Shown: one piece after another, positions 1 through 9,606 of the stretch
How positions within the stretch are numbered: position 1 is the first letter of the stretch
Layout of the letters: each line of letters begins with the position of its first letter
Assembly: GCF_027111355.2 (NCBI RefSeq)
Contig: NZ_CP114291.2
Location: 806,001-870,000 of the forward strand
Source: Flavobacterium eburneipallidum
GTDB lineage: Bacteria; Bacteroidota; Bacteroidia; Flavobacteriales; Flavobacteriaceae
Reading direction: 5' to 3'
Length of the DNA stretch: 64,000 bases
Translations under genes and position numbers: made by a program
The notes under the pieces: model-generated
The model's database searches: none
The model's input: only the letters and a program-made list of their open reading frames with translations
Told to the model about the DNA's origin: nothing

Positions 1-540
1 TTAACTGTAAATATGAATGCTGGTACTGTTGATTCTGCATTAAGTGTAAAAGAAAAAAAGGTAACTTTTGTTTCTAATGAGATGGACAAAGTAGATTTAT
101 CTATTTATGATTCTGAAGGGAAATTACTCCATTCAGAAATGGTTGATGCCAAAAAAAATCCTGCAAGAACTTTTGATTTGAAAGCTTTGCCAGAGGGGAC
201 TTATTTTTTAGAAACAGAAACCGATGTGAAAGTTTCGAGATATAAAATTTCAGTTCTTGAAAAAACAGCATCATTATCGACTACTGTTGTTTCTGAAATT
301 TATAAACCTGCGTTTGTAAACAAAAAAGGACTGATAATGGTAAGTATCTTGAATTTAGATAAATCTCCTGTGAATATCAAAATCTATGATAAAGCCAATA
401 ATGAGGTTTATGATAGTGATGTTCTTATGGAACAAGATGTGAAAAAGGTTTTTGATATCAACAATTTACTCGACGAAGAATATACTTTTGTGATGAGTTA
501 CAAAGACAAAACGTATAGCAAAACATTTGCGAGCAATTAA
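1..540 (+). CDS. Secreted protein with two tail-like beta domains, 5' end outside window
   Basis: The reading frame is open to the window edge, and the first ATG (13) has no signal peptide after it, so I take this as the C-terminal part of a longer protein. Two similar units are visible. The first is around residues 25-75 (LSIYDSEGK ... LPEGTYFLE) and the second around 115-170 (VNIKIYDKANNEVYDSD ... YTFVMSYKDK). Both look like the small beta-sandwich folds of Bacteroidota export tails or DUF3244-type proteins. The last unit does not end with a typical T9SS KLIVK-type signature. The function is unknown; an exported or surface location is inferred from fold type only. Confidence 0.6.
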   Translation, partial: LTVNMNAGTVDSALSVKEKKVTFVSNEMDKVDLSIYDSEGKLLHSEMVDAKKNPARTFDLKALPEGTYFLETETDVKVSRYKISVLEKTASLSTTVVSEIYKPAFVNKKGLIMVSILNLDKSPVNIKIYDKANNEVYDSDVLMEQDVKKVFDINNLLDEEYTFVMSYKDKTYSKTFASN

Positions 541-567
541 TTTTAAGCCAATCGGGATTATGTAAAG

Positions 568-600
568 AACAGCTCTACCTACTTAAGGGCTGTTTTTTTT
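568..600 (+). terminator. Rho-independent terminator
   Basis: The arms AACAGC (568-573) and GCTGTT (589-594) are followed by a run of T. It ends transcription of the gene that stops at 540, and it lies tail to tail with the next gene on the minus strand. Confidence 0.75.
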
Positions 601-604
601 ATGT

Positions 605-1597
605 TTATAAATTACCTAAAATCTTATCCATCACCCAACTAGTTTGTACTGCTGAAGCATCAGCTGAAGGATGCTGGCTATTGCCTAAAAGATGTTCTCG
701 AATTCGTTCTACGTGATGCAATTGCACGTTTTCAGGATGCTCGATAAACAGTTCCGTATCGCCTTCGTCATTGGAAAGTAGAATTGCTTCGTCTTCGAAA
801 ATAGAAAAGGTTATCTTTCCTTTACTTCCAGCAATTTCTACAATATCTTCTCGTTTAGGACTTCCAAAATTCCAATTGCCATTTCCTGTAACTCCTGATT
901 CGTGAACCCAACAAGCTGTGATAGCATCTTTGGCAGAATACAATCCTTGTTGGTTCAAACTATAACCTGTAACGGCTGCGATGTCTCCCAAAAGAAAGGT
1001 GAATAAATTCAAACCGTGACTTGCCAAATCATCAAAATAACCACCTGGAGCTACTTTTGCATCCGTACGCCAATTGTATTCTTTTGACAAATCTTGTTCC
1101 GATGTGGTTTTAGTCAAATTCCATCGAATGGATCGTAGTTCTCCAATTTCATTATTGTCGAGCCAAGCTTTTATTTTTTCGAAACGAGGCAAAGTTCGTC
1201 TGTAATAAGCGGTAAATAATGGAATATTCTTTGCTTTGAAAGCTTCGTAAATTTCAAGACTTTCTTTGTAGCTCGGAGCTAATGGTTTTTCGATACAACA
1301 AATTTTTCCAGCAGTAGCTACTTTAAGTCCGTATAATTTATGAGTGTCTGGTGGAGTCGCAATATAAACAGCATCAATTTCAGGATCATTGATTAGTTCG
1401 TCAGCATCCGAATAATATTTACTAATGTTGTGTCTTTTAGCATAATCAGCAGCTTTTTCGGCATCTCGTCGCATCACGGCTTCGATTTTGAAACCTGCCG
1501 TTTTTTGATAGGCTGGACCGCTTTTTACTTCGGTTACATTCCCACATCCCAAGATTCCCCAACGGATTTTTTTTGTGTTTTCGGTGTTGTTTGCCAT
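605..1597 (-). CDS. Gfo/Idh/MocA family NAD(P)-dependent oxidoreductase
   Basis: Predicted cytoplasmic dehydrogenase of 330 residues acting on a sugar or polyol. The N-terminal Rossmann fold carries WGILGCGNV (residues 13-21), and the family signature EKP lies at about 103-105 (CIEKPLAP). The C-terminal half fits the usual alpha/beta dimer domain, with DDLASHGLNLF carrying the likely active-site His. I start at 1597 (MANNTENTK) and not at the upstream in-frame ATG at 1669, because the longer form overlaps the preceding gene and adds a non-conserved 24-residue leader. It starts 10 bp after the SGNH gene and is probably co-transcribed with it. The substrate cannot be told from sequence; the family is too diverse. 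Confidence 0.9.
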   Translation of the reverse strand: MANNTENTKKIRWGILGCGNVTEVKSGPAYQKTAGFKIEAVMRRDAEKAADYAKRHNISKYYSDADELINDPEIDAVYIATPPDTHKLYGLKVATAGKICCIEKPLAPSYKESLEIYEAFKAKNIPLFTAYYRRTLPRFEKIKAWLDNNEIGELRSIRWNLTKTTSEQDLSKEYNWRTDAKVAPGGYFDDLASHGLNLFTFLLGDIAAVTGYSLNQQGLYSAKDAITACWVHESGVTGNGNWNFGSPKREDIVEIAGSKGKITFSIFEDEAILLSNDEGDTELFIEHPENVQLHHVERIREHLLGNSQHPSADASAVQTSWVMDKILGNL

Positions 1598-1607
1598 TTC
1601 AAATATT

Positions 1608-2489
1608 TTATTTTTTTTCGAAAAACCTATTGATAACTTCTGCTGTAAAAAGCCTCGCTCCCGCATCATTCATGTGTCCACAAGATGAGAAATATTGATC
1701 TCCTTGCACGACGTTTTCCAGATTGTGAATTTCTGGATAAATTTTGTTTGCTTTTTCAAAATAATCTAGTCCTTTCACATTGGTACACATAGGTGTCATT
1801 ACAGTGATTAGATTGTAATTATTTTGTTGGCAAATTAGCTTGATTTCTTCGTAATATTTGTTGCGAATGGGTTTCAAAGCCCTAATGTCGTTCTTCATGT
1901 TTCCGGGTTTGTTGCTATTTAAAGGATGATAGCCCAAATTGTCTAAAATATTTGTGGGTTTACCCGTTGCCGTATTGTACATTTCACGAAAACCAATCAG
2001 CGCATCAAAATCGATATAGCGGTAAAAAGGAATATAATACAACTCATTAAAATTCTCCTGCTTCGAAAAATGATTTTTTATAATTTCAGAATGATGAATG
2101 TAAGGCAGGAATTTGCCAGCAATCATTTCGGATTCTTTTTCGTTACAAAGCCCTAAATCGGCTTCCAGGATTATGGTTTTGATTTTGTAATTACGTTCAG
2201 CCATTAGTTTCAACATTAGCGAAGCTTCAAATAAATGGGCGCCGCTCATTCCGTAATTGAAGGTTTTCAATCCTTTCTTTTCAAACAATTCGGGAACGAA
2301 ATGATTATTGGCTCTGGAAGAACCTAAAATTACTACATCATAATTTTCAGCTTTCGAATTGAAAACCTTTTCTACTTTTCCACGATTGGAAGAATGTAAA
2401 AACACAGTTGTATATGCCCAATCTAGTATTACTAAAAATACTAGAATGATGAGTAATATTTTTGCTGTTACTATTAGAAATTTCTTCAT
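1608..2489 (-). CDS. SGNH/GDSL-like hydrolase, partner of MBOAT acyltransferase
   Basis: A 293-residue protein with an N-terminal membrane anchor (residues about 5-27) and then an extracytoplasmic SGNH-type domain. Block I is VILGSSRANNHF (Ser nucleophile in GSS), and the C-terminal block is a DxxxxxxH form, DQYFSSCGHMND. This arrangement resembles AlgJ/AlgX/DltD-type proteins, which work with an MBOAT protein to acylate a polymer outside the membrane. The start codon shares one base with the stop of the MBOAT gene (TAATG), so translation is likely coupled. The acyl acceptor is unknown. No polysaccharide synthesis genes are adjacent, so the target must be made elsewhere. Confidence 0.75.
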   Translation of the reverse strand: MKKFLIVTAKILLIILVFLVILDWAYTTVFLHSSNRGKVEKVFNSKAENYDVVILGSSRANNHFVPELFEKKGLKTFNYGMSGAHLFEASLMLKLMAERNYKIKTIILEADLGLCNEKESEMIAGKFLPYIHHSEIIKNHFSKQENFNELYYIPFYRYIDFDALIGFREMYNTATGKPTNILDNLGYHPLNSNKPGNMKNDIRALKPIRNKYYEEIKLICQQNNYNLITVMTPMCTNVKGLDYFEKANKIYPEIHNLENVVQGDQYFSSCGHMNDAGARLFTAEVINRFFEKK

Positions 2490-3922
2490 TAGAATTGAAA
2501 ATAAATGAATTCTTTATAATCTGCATACGTTCCCAAAGCAATAATCGCCAAGAGGCACAAACTCATTTTTAACCAGCTGTATTTTCCCGAAATAGGTTCT
2601 ATTTTATAGCGGCTGTTCCATTCTACCAAAACAAAAGCTAGAACCAATAAAAGTAGTTCATAACTGTAGCGTTGGTTTTGAAGAAATTGTGAGGCGAAAG
2701 TTCCGTTGGTAAAAATTTTGCCAATGTAATCAAAAGCAATCTCAATGGTGTTTGCCCTGAAAAATATCCACGCCAAACACGATAAAATGAATGTTGACAA
2801 AATACTAAAGAACACTTTTATAGAATTGAAATCCCAATGCAATTCGGCAGTTTCCATATTATTTCGATTCGTTCCCAATAACAAAGATGGCAAGAAATAT
2901 AAGGCATTAATAAATCCCCAGGCTACGAAAGTCCAATTGGCTCCGTGCCAAAAACCACTAACCACAAATATGATGAATACATTGCGTACTTGTTTGAGTT
3001 TGCTTCCACGGCTTCCGCCAAGAGGAATGTATAAATAATCCCGAAACCAGGAGGACAACGAAATGTGCCAGCGACGCCAAAACTCGGCAATGTCTCTTGA
3101 GAAATAGGGATAGTTGAAATTGCGTAACAAATCCAAACCAAATAATTTTGACATTCCCAAAGCCATATCTGAATAACCTGAAAAGTCGCCATAAATTTGG
3201 AACGCAAAATAGATTGCTCCTAAAATTAAGGACAAAGAATTCATTGAGGTGTAATTGTCAAAAATAGCATTGGCATAAGTGGCGCAAGTATCGGCAATGA
3301 CTACTTTTTTGACCAATCCCCAAATAATTTGATAAATGCCTTCTTTGGCTTTTTCGAAATCGAAGTTTCTTTTTGTTTTAAGATGAGGTAATAAATGTGT
3401 GGCTCTTTCGATTGGACCCGCCACCAAAAGTGGAAAGTAGCTCACGAATAAGGCATAATCAACCACGTTTTTCTCGGCGTTTATTCTTTTGTAATAAATG
3501 TCAATTACATACGACAAACCGTGAAAAGTATAGAAAGAAATCCCAACAGGAAGAATTAAGTCAAGTAAAAGCGGACTAGATTGTAATCCAATATTAGTTA
3601 ATGCTTCTGCTAAAGATGTTGCAAAAAAGTTATAGTATTTGAAGATTCCCAAAAAACCAAGATTGAAAATTATACTCAACCAAAACCAAAATTTACGAGT
3701 TGTTTCTTTATTGCTTTTTTCGATTTGGATTCCAGTGAAATAACACAGAAGAGTCGAGAACAACAATAATAATAAGAAATACTTATTCCAGCAAGAGTAA
3801 AAATAATAACTAGCAACTACTAAAAAGGCATTTTGCGTGCTTTTAGAATAACTAAAAACAAACCAATAGAGTAGAAAAACTATAGGTAGAAAAACAGCAA
3901 ATGTTAGCGAGTTAAAAAACAT
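2489..3922 (-). CDS. MBOAT family membrane O-acyltransferase (AlgI/DltB-like)
   Basis: A polytopic membrane protein of 477 residues. Family marks are WRRWHISLSSWFRDYLYIPLGG around residues 283-303 and SGFWHGANWTF around 322-332, whose His326 is the expected catalytic residue. AlgI/DltB/PatA relatives move acyl groups across the membrane so that a periplasmic partner can place them on a cell-surface polymer or sugar. The partner here is almost surely the overlapping SGNH gene just downstream. It begins 78 bp after the end of the nuo operon, beyond that operon's terminator, so it has its own transcription unit. The acceptor is not deducible. Confidence 0.92.
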   Translation of the reverse strand: MFFNSLTFAVFLPIVFLLYWFVFSYSKSTQNAFLVVASYYFYSCWNKYFLLLLLFSTLLCYFTGIQIEKSNKETTRKFWFWLSIIFNLGFLGIFKYYNFFATSLAEALTNIGLQSSPLLLDLILPVGISFYTFHGLSYVIDIYYKRINAEKNVVDYALFVSYFPLLVAGPIERATHLLPHLKTKRNFDFEKAKEGIYQIIWGLVKKVVIADTCATYANAIFDNYTSMNSLSLILGAIYFAFQIYGDFSGYSDMALGMSKLFGLDLLRNFNYPYFSRDIAEFWRRWHISLSSWFRDYLYIPLGGSRGSKLKQVRNVFIIFVVSGFWHGANWTFVAWGFINALYFLPSLLLGTNRNNMETAELHWDFNSIKVFFSILSTFILSCLAWIFFRANTIEIAFDYIGKIFTNGTFASQFLQNQRYSYELLLLVLAFVLVEWNSRYKIEPISGKYSWLKMSLCLLAIIALGTYADYKEFIYFQF

Positions 3923-3945
3923 AGTTGTAGTTGTATAATGAAGAC

Positions 3946-3976
3946 AAAAACCATCAAAATTGCTCTTGATGGTTTT
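3946..3976 (-). terminator. Terminator of the nuo operon
   Basis: An 11-bp stem, CCATCAA/TTGATGG with flanking A/T pairs, lies 25 bp after the nuoN stop codon. On the minus strand it is followed by a T-rich stretch. It separates the complex I operon from the MBOAT gene. Confidence 0.75.
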
Positions 3977-4000
3977 GTGAATTTTATTTTCTATTTAGAA

Positions 4001-5392
4001 TTATCCCAATAAATCCAACACTGCCGAAGGGAATAAGCCTAAAGCAATATTCAAGAGGATGGCAATAATGGCTACTGCATAAAAAACAAAAGGGGTTTTT
4101 GCTACTTCTTCGTTTGGCTCTTTTGAATACATTGCTAAAATCAACTTGAAATAATAACCAACACTTATGATAGAGTTGATTACTCCAGCGATAACTACTA
4201 CCAAATATCCTGCTTCAATCACTTGGTTGAATAAAAATAATTTGGCAAAAAATCCGGCAAATATTGGTATTCCAGCCATTGAAAGTAAAGCTGCAGTAAG
4301 TACTGCTGCCATCAATGGATTCTTTTTACCTAATCCGTTGAAGTTTTCGATGTCTTCGTTATCTCTATTTTTACAAACGTATAAAATCACAGTAAAAGCA
4401 GCAATCCCAGCCAATGAATAAGCCGAAGCATAATACAATAAACTTGCAGATGAATTTTGGATACTCAACAAAGTCATCAACATAAAACCAGCGTGTGAAA
4501 TTCCAGAGAAAGCCAGCATTCGTTTTACGTTATTTTGTTTCAACGCCATAATATTTCCAACAGTCATCGATGCGATAGCAATCACAACAATAATGATTTT
4601 GAAAGCTTCTAGAAGATCTTGGTTTTCTAAAGATGGAATTAAATTCAGTTCTATGATTAATTTATAAAGTGTGGCAACGGCTATTACTTTTACCAATGTA
4701 CTCATGGTTGCAGTTGTCAAAGCTGGAGAACCTTCATAAACATCTGGAGCCCAAAAGTGGAATGGTACAGCAGCAATTTTGAAAAGCATTCCGATTGTCA
4801 TCAAAATCATTCCGATAGGGAACCAAACAGGCAATTCGGCAGATAAGGAGCTTTCGCTTATTTCGATAACATCAAAACTTCCCATAGCGCCATAAACCAA
4901 ACAAATTCCGAATAATATGATTCCTGAAGCAAAAGATCCCATTAGAAAATATTTCATACCTGCTTCGTTACTTTTTATATTCATTCTGTTACTAGCAGCA
5001 AGAACATAAAGGGAAATGGATAAAATTTCAATTCCGATAAAGAACATAGCTAAATTTCCAAACGAAACCATGGCTACTCCACCTGCTAACAAAAATATTT
5101 TTATGGCAATAAAATCGGAGATTTTAGTGGAATGATTTTCGTAGAAATCGTGTGCTAAAGCTATTAATAAAATAGCAAGAACAATAAACAATGAAGAAAA
5201 TGCAGTCGAAAATTTACTTACCACAATCATATTGTTGTAATAAGTTTGTGGAGTATTAAATTCAGATACTGTTAATCCAAGGATGGCCAATAATCCAATA
5301 ATGGTTACGGGAACAATACCTTTTCTAAAATTTAAAATTTCAAATAAAAGGCATAAAACACCTAATCCTGTTATAGCTATTAATGTATTCAT
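4001..5392 (-). CDS. nuoN: NADH-quinone oxidoreductase subunit N
   Basis: Antiporter-like membrane subunit of complex I, 463 residues with about 14 membrane helices, close to the usual length. It contributes a proton channel in the membrane arm. The segment KIAAVPFHFWAPDVYEGSP is the conserved broken-helix TM7/8 region with the key lysine, and GIEILSISLYVL carries the conserved glutamate of TM5. It is the last gene of the nuo operon, 13 bp after nuoM, and is followed by the operon terminator. Confidence 0.97.
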   Translation of the reverse strand: MNTLIAITGLGVLCLLFEILNFRKGIVPVTIIGLLAILGLTVSEFNTPQTYYNNMIVVSKFSTAFSSLFIVLAILLIALAHDFYENHSTKISDFIAIKIFLLAGGVAMVSFGNLAMFFIGIEILSISLYVLAASNRMNIKSNEAGMKYFLMGSFASGIILFGICLVYGAMGSFDVIEISESSLSAELPVWFPIGMILMTIGMLFKIAAVPFHFWAPDVYEGSPALTTATMSTLVKVIAVATLYKLIIELNLIPSLENQDLLEAFKIIIVVIAIASMTVGNIMALKQNNVKRMLAFSGISHAGFMLMTLLSIQNSSASLLYYASAYSLAGIAAFTVILYVCKNRDNEDIENFNGLGKKNPLMAAVLTAALLSMAGIPIFAGFFAKLFLFNQVIEAGYLVVVIAGVINSIISVGYYFKLILAMYSKEPNEEVAKTPFVFYAVAIIAILLNIALGLFPSAVLDLLG

Positions 5393-5405
5393 TTTTTTAT
5401 TTGAC

Positions 5406-6848
5406 TTATTTATATCTATTAATTTCTATTATAATATTTTCGAGACTTGGTGTTATTAAATCTATAATTGGTTTTGGATACAAACCAAAGAAGAATAATA
5501 CTGCGATGATGCTTACCAAAGTTAAACCTTCGTTGAATGTTACGTCTTTAAATATTTTGGTATTTGTTTCGCCCAACATTACGTGTTGGAACATTCTCAA
5601 CATATAATAAGCTCCCAAGATTATTGTTGTTCCTCCAAGTACAGCAAACCAAATGTTTATTTGCGAAAGACTGTAAAGCACTGTAAATTCTCCGATAAAG
5701 TTAAAAGTAAGCGGTAAAGCAACAGACGCTAAAACTAAAATTAAAAATAGTGAAGTGAATATTGGTGATTGGGTACGAATACCACCCATTTCGGCAATTT
5801 TTCTGGTTTGGAATCTTCGGTGAATAATTTGCGCTGTGTAGAATAAACCAACCACCACAAAACCGTGCGCTATCATTTGTAAAACAGCACCACGCAATCC
5901 ATCTAGTGTTAGAGTATAAATTCCAGCCGCAATTAATCCAACGTGTGCCAAAGAAGAATAAGCCAATAATTTTTTCAAATCATTTTGTCTCAATGCCACG
6001 ATTGAACCATAGATTACACCAGCAAGTCCAAGTCCAATGAAAACATACATATATTCTTTTGCAGCCAATGGCGCTAGAGGTAATTGCCAACGAATAACGC
6101 TGTACAATCCCATTTTTAGCATAATCCCAGAAAGTAGCATCGTTCCAGCAGTTGGTGCTTTTTGATATACTTTTGCTTGCCAAGTATGAAAAGGAATCAA
6201 TGGAATTTTGATAGCATAAGCCAAGAAGAAAGCCATGAATATCCAAAATTGTTCTGTTTCAGACAATGGAACTCTTAATAATTGAGAGATTAAAAAAGTA
6301 CCTGTTTTTTGGTACAAATAAATAAACGCAACCAACATAAATAGCGAACCAGCGAGTGTATAAATAAAGAATTTCACCACTGCTTTTTTGCGTTCTTCTA
6401 CATAGCCATTACCCCAAATCAAAGCGATGAAGTAAATAGGGATTAAAGCAAGTTCCCAGAAAATATAATACAATAATCCGTCAGTTGCAAGGAAAGTTCC
6501 TGCCATAGCGAAAGACATAAATAGTATCAAACTATAATACGCTTTTGCATTTTTATAGTCATTTCCAAAAGAAGAAAATATAATGATAGGAGTCAAAGCA
6601 GTTGTAAGCAGAAGCATTGCCATAGTGATACCATCTGCATAGAAGGATAGATAAACTGTTGGTTTTGTTATCCAGAGTTTAAAAAAACTAATTTCTATTC
6701 CTGCATTGAAATGACTCAATAAACAGATTGCACTTCCAAAAGCAGCCAAACTAAAAAGTAAAGCAATTTTTGAAGCCCATTTATCGCCCGAAAAATAAGT
6801 AGCCAATGCGCCAACTAATAGTATAATTAATAGGGTAGTTACATCCAT
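5406..6848 (-). CDS. nuoM: NADH-quinone oxidoreductase subunit M
   Basis: Antiporter-like proton-pumping subunit of complex I, 480 residues and about 14 helices. The TM5 glutamate is in YYIFWELALIPIYFI and the broken-helix lysine in KIPLIPFHTW, both typical of NuoM. The gene lies 10 bp after nuoL and 13 bp before nuoN, on the same strand. Nothing is missing or unusual. Confidence 0.98.
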   Translation of the reverse strand: MDVTTLLIILLVGALATYFSGDKWASKIALLFSLAAFGSAICLLSHFNAGIEISFFKLWITKPTVYLSFYADGITMAMLLLTTALTPIIIFSSFGNDYKNAKAYYSLILFMSFAMAGTFLATDGLLYYIFWELALIPIYFIALIWGNGYVEERKKAVVKFFIYTLAGSLFMLVAFIYLYQKTGTFLISQLLRVPLSETEQFWIFMAFFLAYAIKIPLIPFHTWQAKVYQKAPTAGTMLLSGIMLKMGLYSVIRWQLPLAPLAAKEYMYVFIGLGLAGVIYGSIVALRQNDLKKLLAYSSLAHVGLIAAGIYTLTLDGLRGAVLQMIAHGFVVVGLFYTAQIIHRRFQTRKIAEMGGIRTQSPIFTSLFLILVLASVALPLTFNFIGEFTVLYSLSQINIWFAVLGGTTIILGAYYMLRMFQHVMLGETNTKIFKDVTFNEGLTLVSIIAVLFFFGLYPKPIIDLITPSLENIIIEINRYK

Positions 6849-6858
6849 TAGGTAAAAA

Positions 6859-8739
6859 TTATTGTAAAAATAAATAAGTTAATATGGCAATAACGCCTAA
6901 AACAAATACGGAAAGATACAAACCAACACTTCCGTTATGTATTCTTTTTCCATAGAAAGCAATTCCGTTTGTTGCTGTTCCTAATCCTAAAACGAGTTTA
7001 GTTAATGTTGTTTCTACTTTATCTCTAAAGAAACTAGATAGTACATTGATTGGTTTTACAAAAACTGATTCGTATACTTCATCAACATAATATTTGTTGT
7101 ATAAAACTTTAGAAAACCCTGTAATTTCAGTATCCTCACTTGGAATTGTATTGTCTTTTAAGTATTTTTTGTAAGCAATTGCAATTCCAACAATAGCACC
7201 AATGGTAGCAACTGCCATCAACATATATTCGGTACTTCCTAAAGTGTGGACCTCGTGAGCTTCTTTTGAAAATAATGGTGCTAAATAATGGTTCAACCAA
7301 CTGTGTCCAGGTAAACTAATGATTCCACCAAAGAAAGATAAAATCGCCAAAATAATTAAAGGAACAGTAATTAAACTTGGGCTTTCGTGCAAATGATGTT
7401 TTTGTTCTTCGGTTCCTCTAAAATCGTTAAAGAAAGTTAGATATATTAATCTAAACATATAGAAAGCAGTCATGATTGAAGCAATCGAACCCACTATCCA
7501 CAAAACTTTGCTTTCGTGAAAAGCCACCATCAAAATTTCGTCTTTTGACCAAAATCCTGCTAATGGGAATATTCCAGCAATGGCTAATGAAGCAATTAAC
7601 ATAGTGATAAAAGTAATGGGCATTGCTTTTTTCAAACCACCCATTTTGCGCATATCTTGTTCGCCGTGTAATCCATGAATTACTGATCCAGAACCCAAGA
7701 ACAAACAAGCTTTGAAGAAAGCGTGCGTGATTACATGGAAAACCGCCACTTCATAAGCACCCAAACCTAAAGCCAAAAACATTAATCCCAATTGTGAAAC
7801 AGTAGAATATGCCAATACTTTTTTGATGTCATTTTGAACCAAAGCAATCGTTGCAGCAACCAAAGCAGTAAGTGCTCCAACAACAGCAATAATTTCCTGA
7901 ACACTTGGAGCTAAATCGAACAAGAAATTCAATCTCGTCAACATAAAAATACCAGCCGTAACCATCGTTGCAGCGTGAATCAATGCCGAAACTGGCGTTG
8001 GTCCAGCCATGGCATCAGGCAACCAAGTATATAATGGAATTTGAGCTGATTTTCCAGATGCTCCAATGAATAAGGCAAAGGCTGCAACAGGAATCCATAA
8101 ACTATCTGTATTTGTTCCAGAAGCGATTAGTGTTTTTAAGGAAGTAAAATCCAAAGTGCTGAATACAGAACCCACAATGAATATTCCAATTAAAAATCCT
8201 AAATCTCCAATTCTGTTCATGATAAAGGCTTTTTTGGCAGCATCATTAAAATCTTGGTTTTTGTACCAAAATCCAATCAATAAATAGGAGCAAAGACCAA
8301 CGCCTTCCCAACCAATGAACATCATTAGCAAGTTGCTTCCCATTACTAAAGTAATCATGAAGAAGATGAAGAGGTTCAAATAGCCAAAAAAGTAATGTGT
8401 TTTCTCGTCATCGTGCATATAACTGATGGAATATAAATGAATCAAAGATCCAATTCCGGTTACAAACATCAACCATAGTATAGACAATTGGTCTAAAAGA
8501 AAACCAAATTTCACATCAAATTTTTCTATCGAAATCCAGTCAAATAAATTAATAGAAATAGCTTCCTGGGTTTGGTTTATTTGAAGGAAAAAATATAACG
8601 TCACAGCAAACGAAACCGCAACGGAAAGTGTTCCCACAATGCCAACGCTATTTTTTCCAGCTTTTTTACCTAGAAAAATATTAAATAAAAACCCTAAAAA
8701 AGGAGCTAATAGTAGCACTAAAACTAAATTGGTATCCAT
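6859..8739 (-). CDS. nuoL: NADH-quinone oxidoreductase subunit L
   Basis: The distal and largest antiporter-like subunit of complex I, 626 residues. GWEGVGLCSYLLIGFWY (TM5 region with the conserved Glu) and LIHAATMVTAGIFML identify NuoL. The C-terminal part should hold the long lateral amphipathic helix and a final anchor helix (VGLYLSVFVLGVIAILTYL). Four bases separate it from nuoK. Confidence 0.98.
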   Translation of the reverse strand: MDTNLVLVLLLAPFLGFLFNIFLGKKAGKNSVGIVGTLSVAVSFAVTLYFFLQINQTQEAISINLFDWISIEKFDVKFGFLLDQLSILWLMFVTGIGSLIHLYSISYMHDDEKTHYFFGYLNLFIFFMITLVMGSNLLMMFIGWEGVGLCSYLLIGFWYKNQDFNDAAKKAFIMNRIGDLGFLIGIFIVGSVFSTLDFTSLKTLIASGTNTDSLWIPVAAFALFIGASGKSAQIPLYTWLPDAMAGPTPVSALIHAATMVTAGIFMLTRLNFLFDLAPSVQEIIAVVGALTALVAATIALVQNDIKKVLAYSTVSQLGLMFLALGLGAYEVAVFHVITHAFFKACLFLGSGSVIHGLHGEQDMRKMGGLKKAMPITFITMLIASLAIAGIFPLAGFWSKDEILMVAFHESKVLWIVGSIASIMTAFYMFRLIYLTFFNDFRGTEEQKHHLHESPSLITVPLIILAILSFFGGIISLPGHSWLNHYLAPLFSKEAHEVHTLGSTEYMLMAVATIGAIVGIAIAYKKYLKDNTIPSEDTEITGFSKVLYNKYYVDEVYESVFVKPINVLSSFFRDKVETTLTKLVLGLGTATNGIAFYGKRIHNGSVGLYLSVFVLGVIAILTYLFLQ

Positions 8740-8743
8740 TAAA

Positions 8744-9064
8744 TTATCCTTTTAAGTTTTTTAAATTTCCAACATCAATTGTATGCAAGTTTCTAAAAAT
8801 CGAAACTAAAATTGCCAATCCAACAGCCACTTCTGCCGCAGCAACTGCCATCGAGAAGAATACGAAAACTTGTCCTTGTGCATCTTGATGGTAAGTTGAA
8901 AATGCTACAAACAATAGATTAACAGCGTTCAACATGATTTCAATTGACATAAATACGATAATGGCATTTCGTCTGTACAACACTCCAAAAACGCCAATAC
9001 AAAAAAGTATCACGCTCAAGAAGATGTAATTTTCGATACCCACTTGATTCAAAATATTACTCAT
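8744..9064 (-). CDS. nuoK: NADH-quinone oxidoreductase subunit K
   Basis: A 106-residue membrane subunit with three helices. It carries the conserved intramembrane glutamates expected of NuoK ([16 protein letters not shown] and [13 protein letters not shown]). It is part of the proton path linking the quinone site to the antiporter subunits. Its start codon overlaps the nuoJ stop by one base (TAATG), which points to coupled translation. Confidence 0.97.
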   Translation of the reverse strand: MSNILNQVGIENYIFLSVILFCIGVFGVLYRRNAIIVFMSIEIMLNAVNLLFVAFSTYHQDAQGQVFVFFSMAVAAAEVAVGLAILVSIFRNLHTIDVGNLKNLKG

Positions 9065-9606
9065 TATTTCTTCTCTATTTTTTCTTTTTTAGACAATAAA
9101 ACGGCTCCAATCATTGCTACTAAAAGTAGAATTGATGCAAATTCAAAAGGAACCATATACTCATTCAACAGTACTTTGCCCAATACTTTAATGGATTGGA
9201 AATCTTCTCCAGTTGTTGGATATTCTCCAACAATTGGTTTCGAATTGATGAACATTGTAATCAAAACTACACACATTGTGCAAAACAAAACGATAGCACC
9301 CAAGCGAGTTACTCTAGGTTTGTAAACTTCATTTTCTTTGTTGAGGTTCATTAACATTAAAGTAAATACAATCAAGATCATAATCGCACCGATGTAAACA
9401 ATCAAGTTTACCAATGCCAAAAACTGTGCATTCAACAGTAAATAATGTCCTGAAATGGTAGAGAAACAAACCACTAAATAAATAGCACTATGCATTGGTT
9501 TTCTACTGTAAATAGTCATAAAAGCTGTAAACAATGTGATAACAGCAAGGATACAGAATAGTATTTGTATTGGTGTTGCATTTGCAATATCTGGAATACG
9601 TATCAT
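9064..9606 (-). CDS. nuoJ: NADH-quinone oxidoreductase subunit J
   Basis: A 180-residue membrane subunit with about five helices. The family region [22 protein letters not shown] (the pi-bulge helix TM3 region in structures) is present. It starts directly at the end of nuoI and overlaps nuoK by one base. Length and position are normal for complex I operons. Confidence 0.97.
   Translation of the reverse strand: MIRIPDIANATPIQILFCILAVITLFTAFMTIYSRKPMHSAIYLVVCFSTISGHYLLLNAQFLALVNLIVYIGAIMILIVFTLMLMNLNKENEVYKPRVTRLGAIVLFCTMCVVLITMFINSKPIVGEYPTTGEDFQSIKVLGKVLLNEYMVPFEFASILLLVAMIGAVLLSKKEKIEKK

Noticed and set aside
1598..1669. 24-residue extension of the Gfo/Idh/MocA oxidoreductase
   Set aside because: It overlaps the upstream gene and is not part of the family.
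2745..3038. Plus-strand frames inside the MBOAT and nuo genes
   Set aside because: They are antisense to strong conserved genes and show no independent coding signal.
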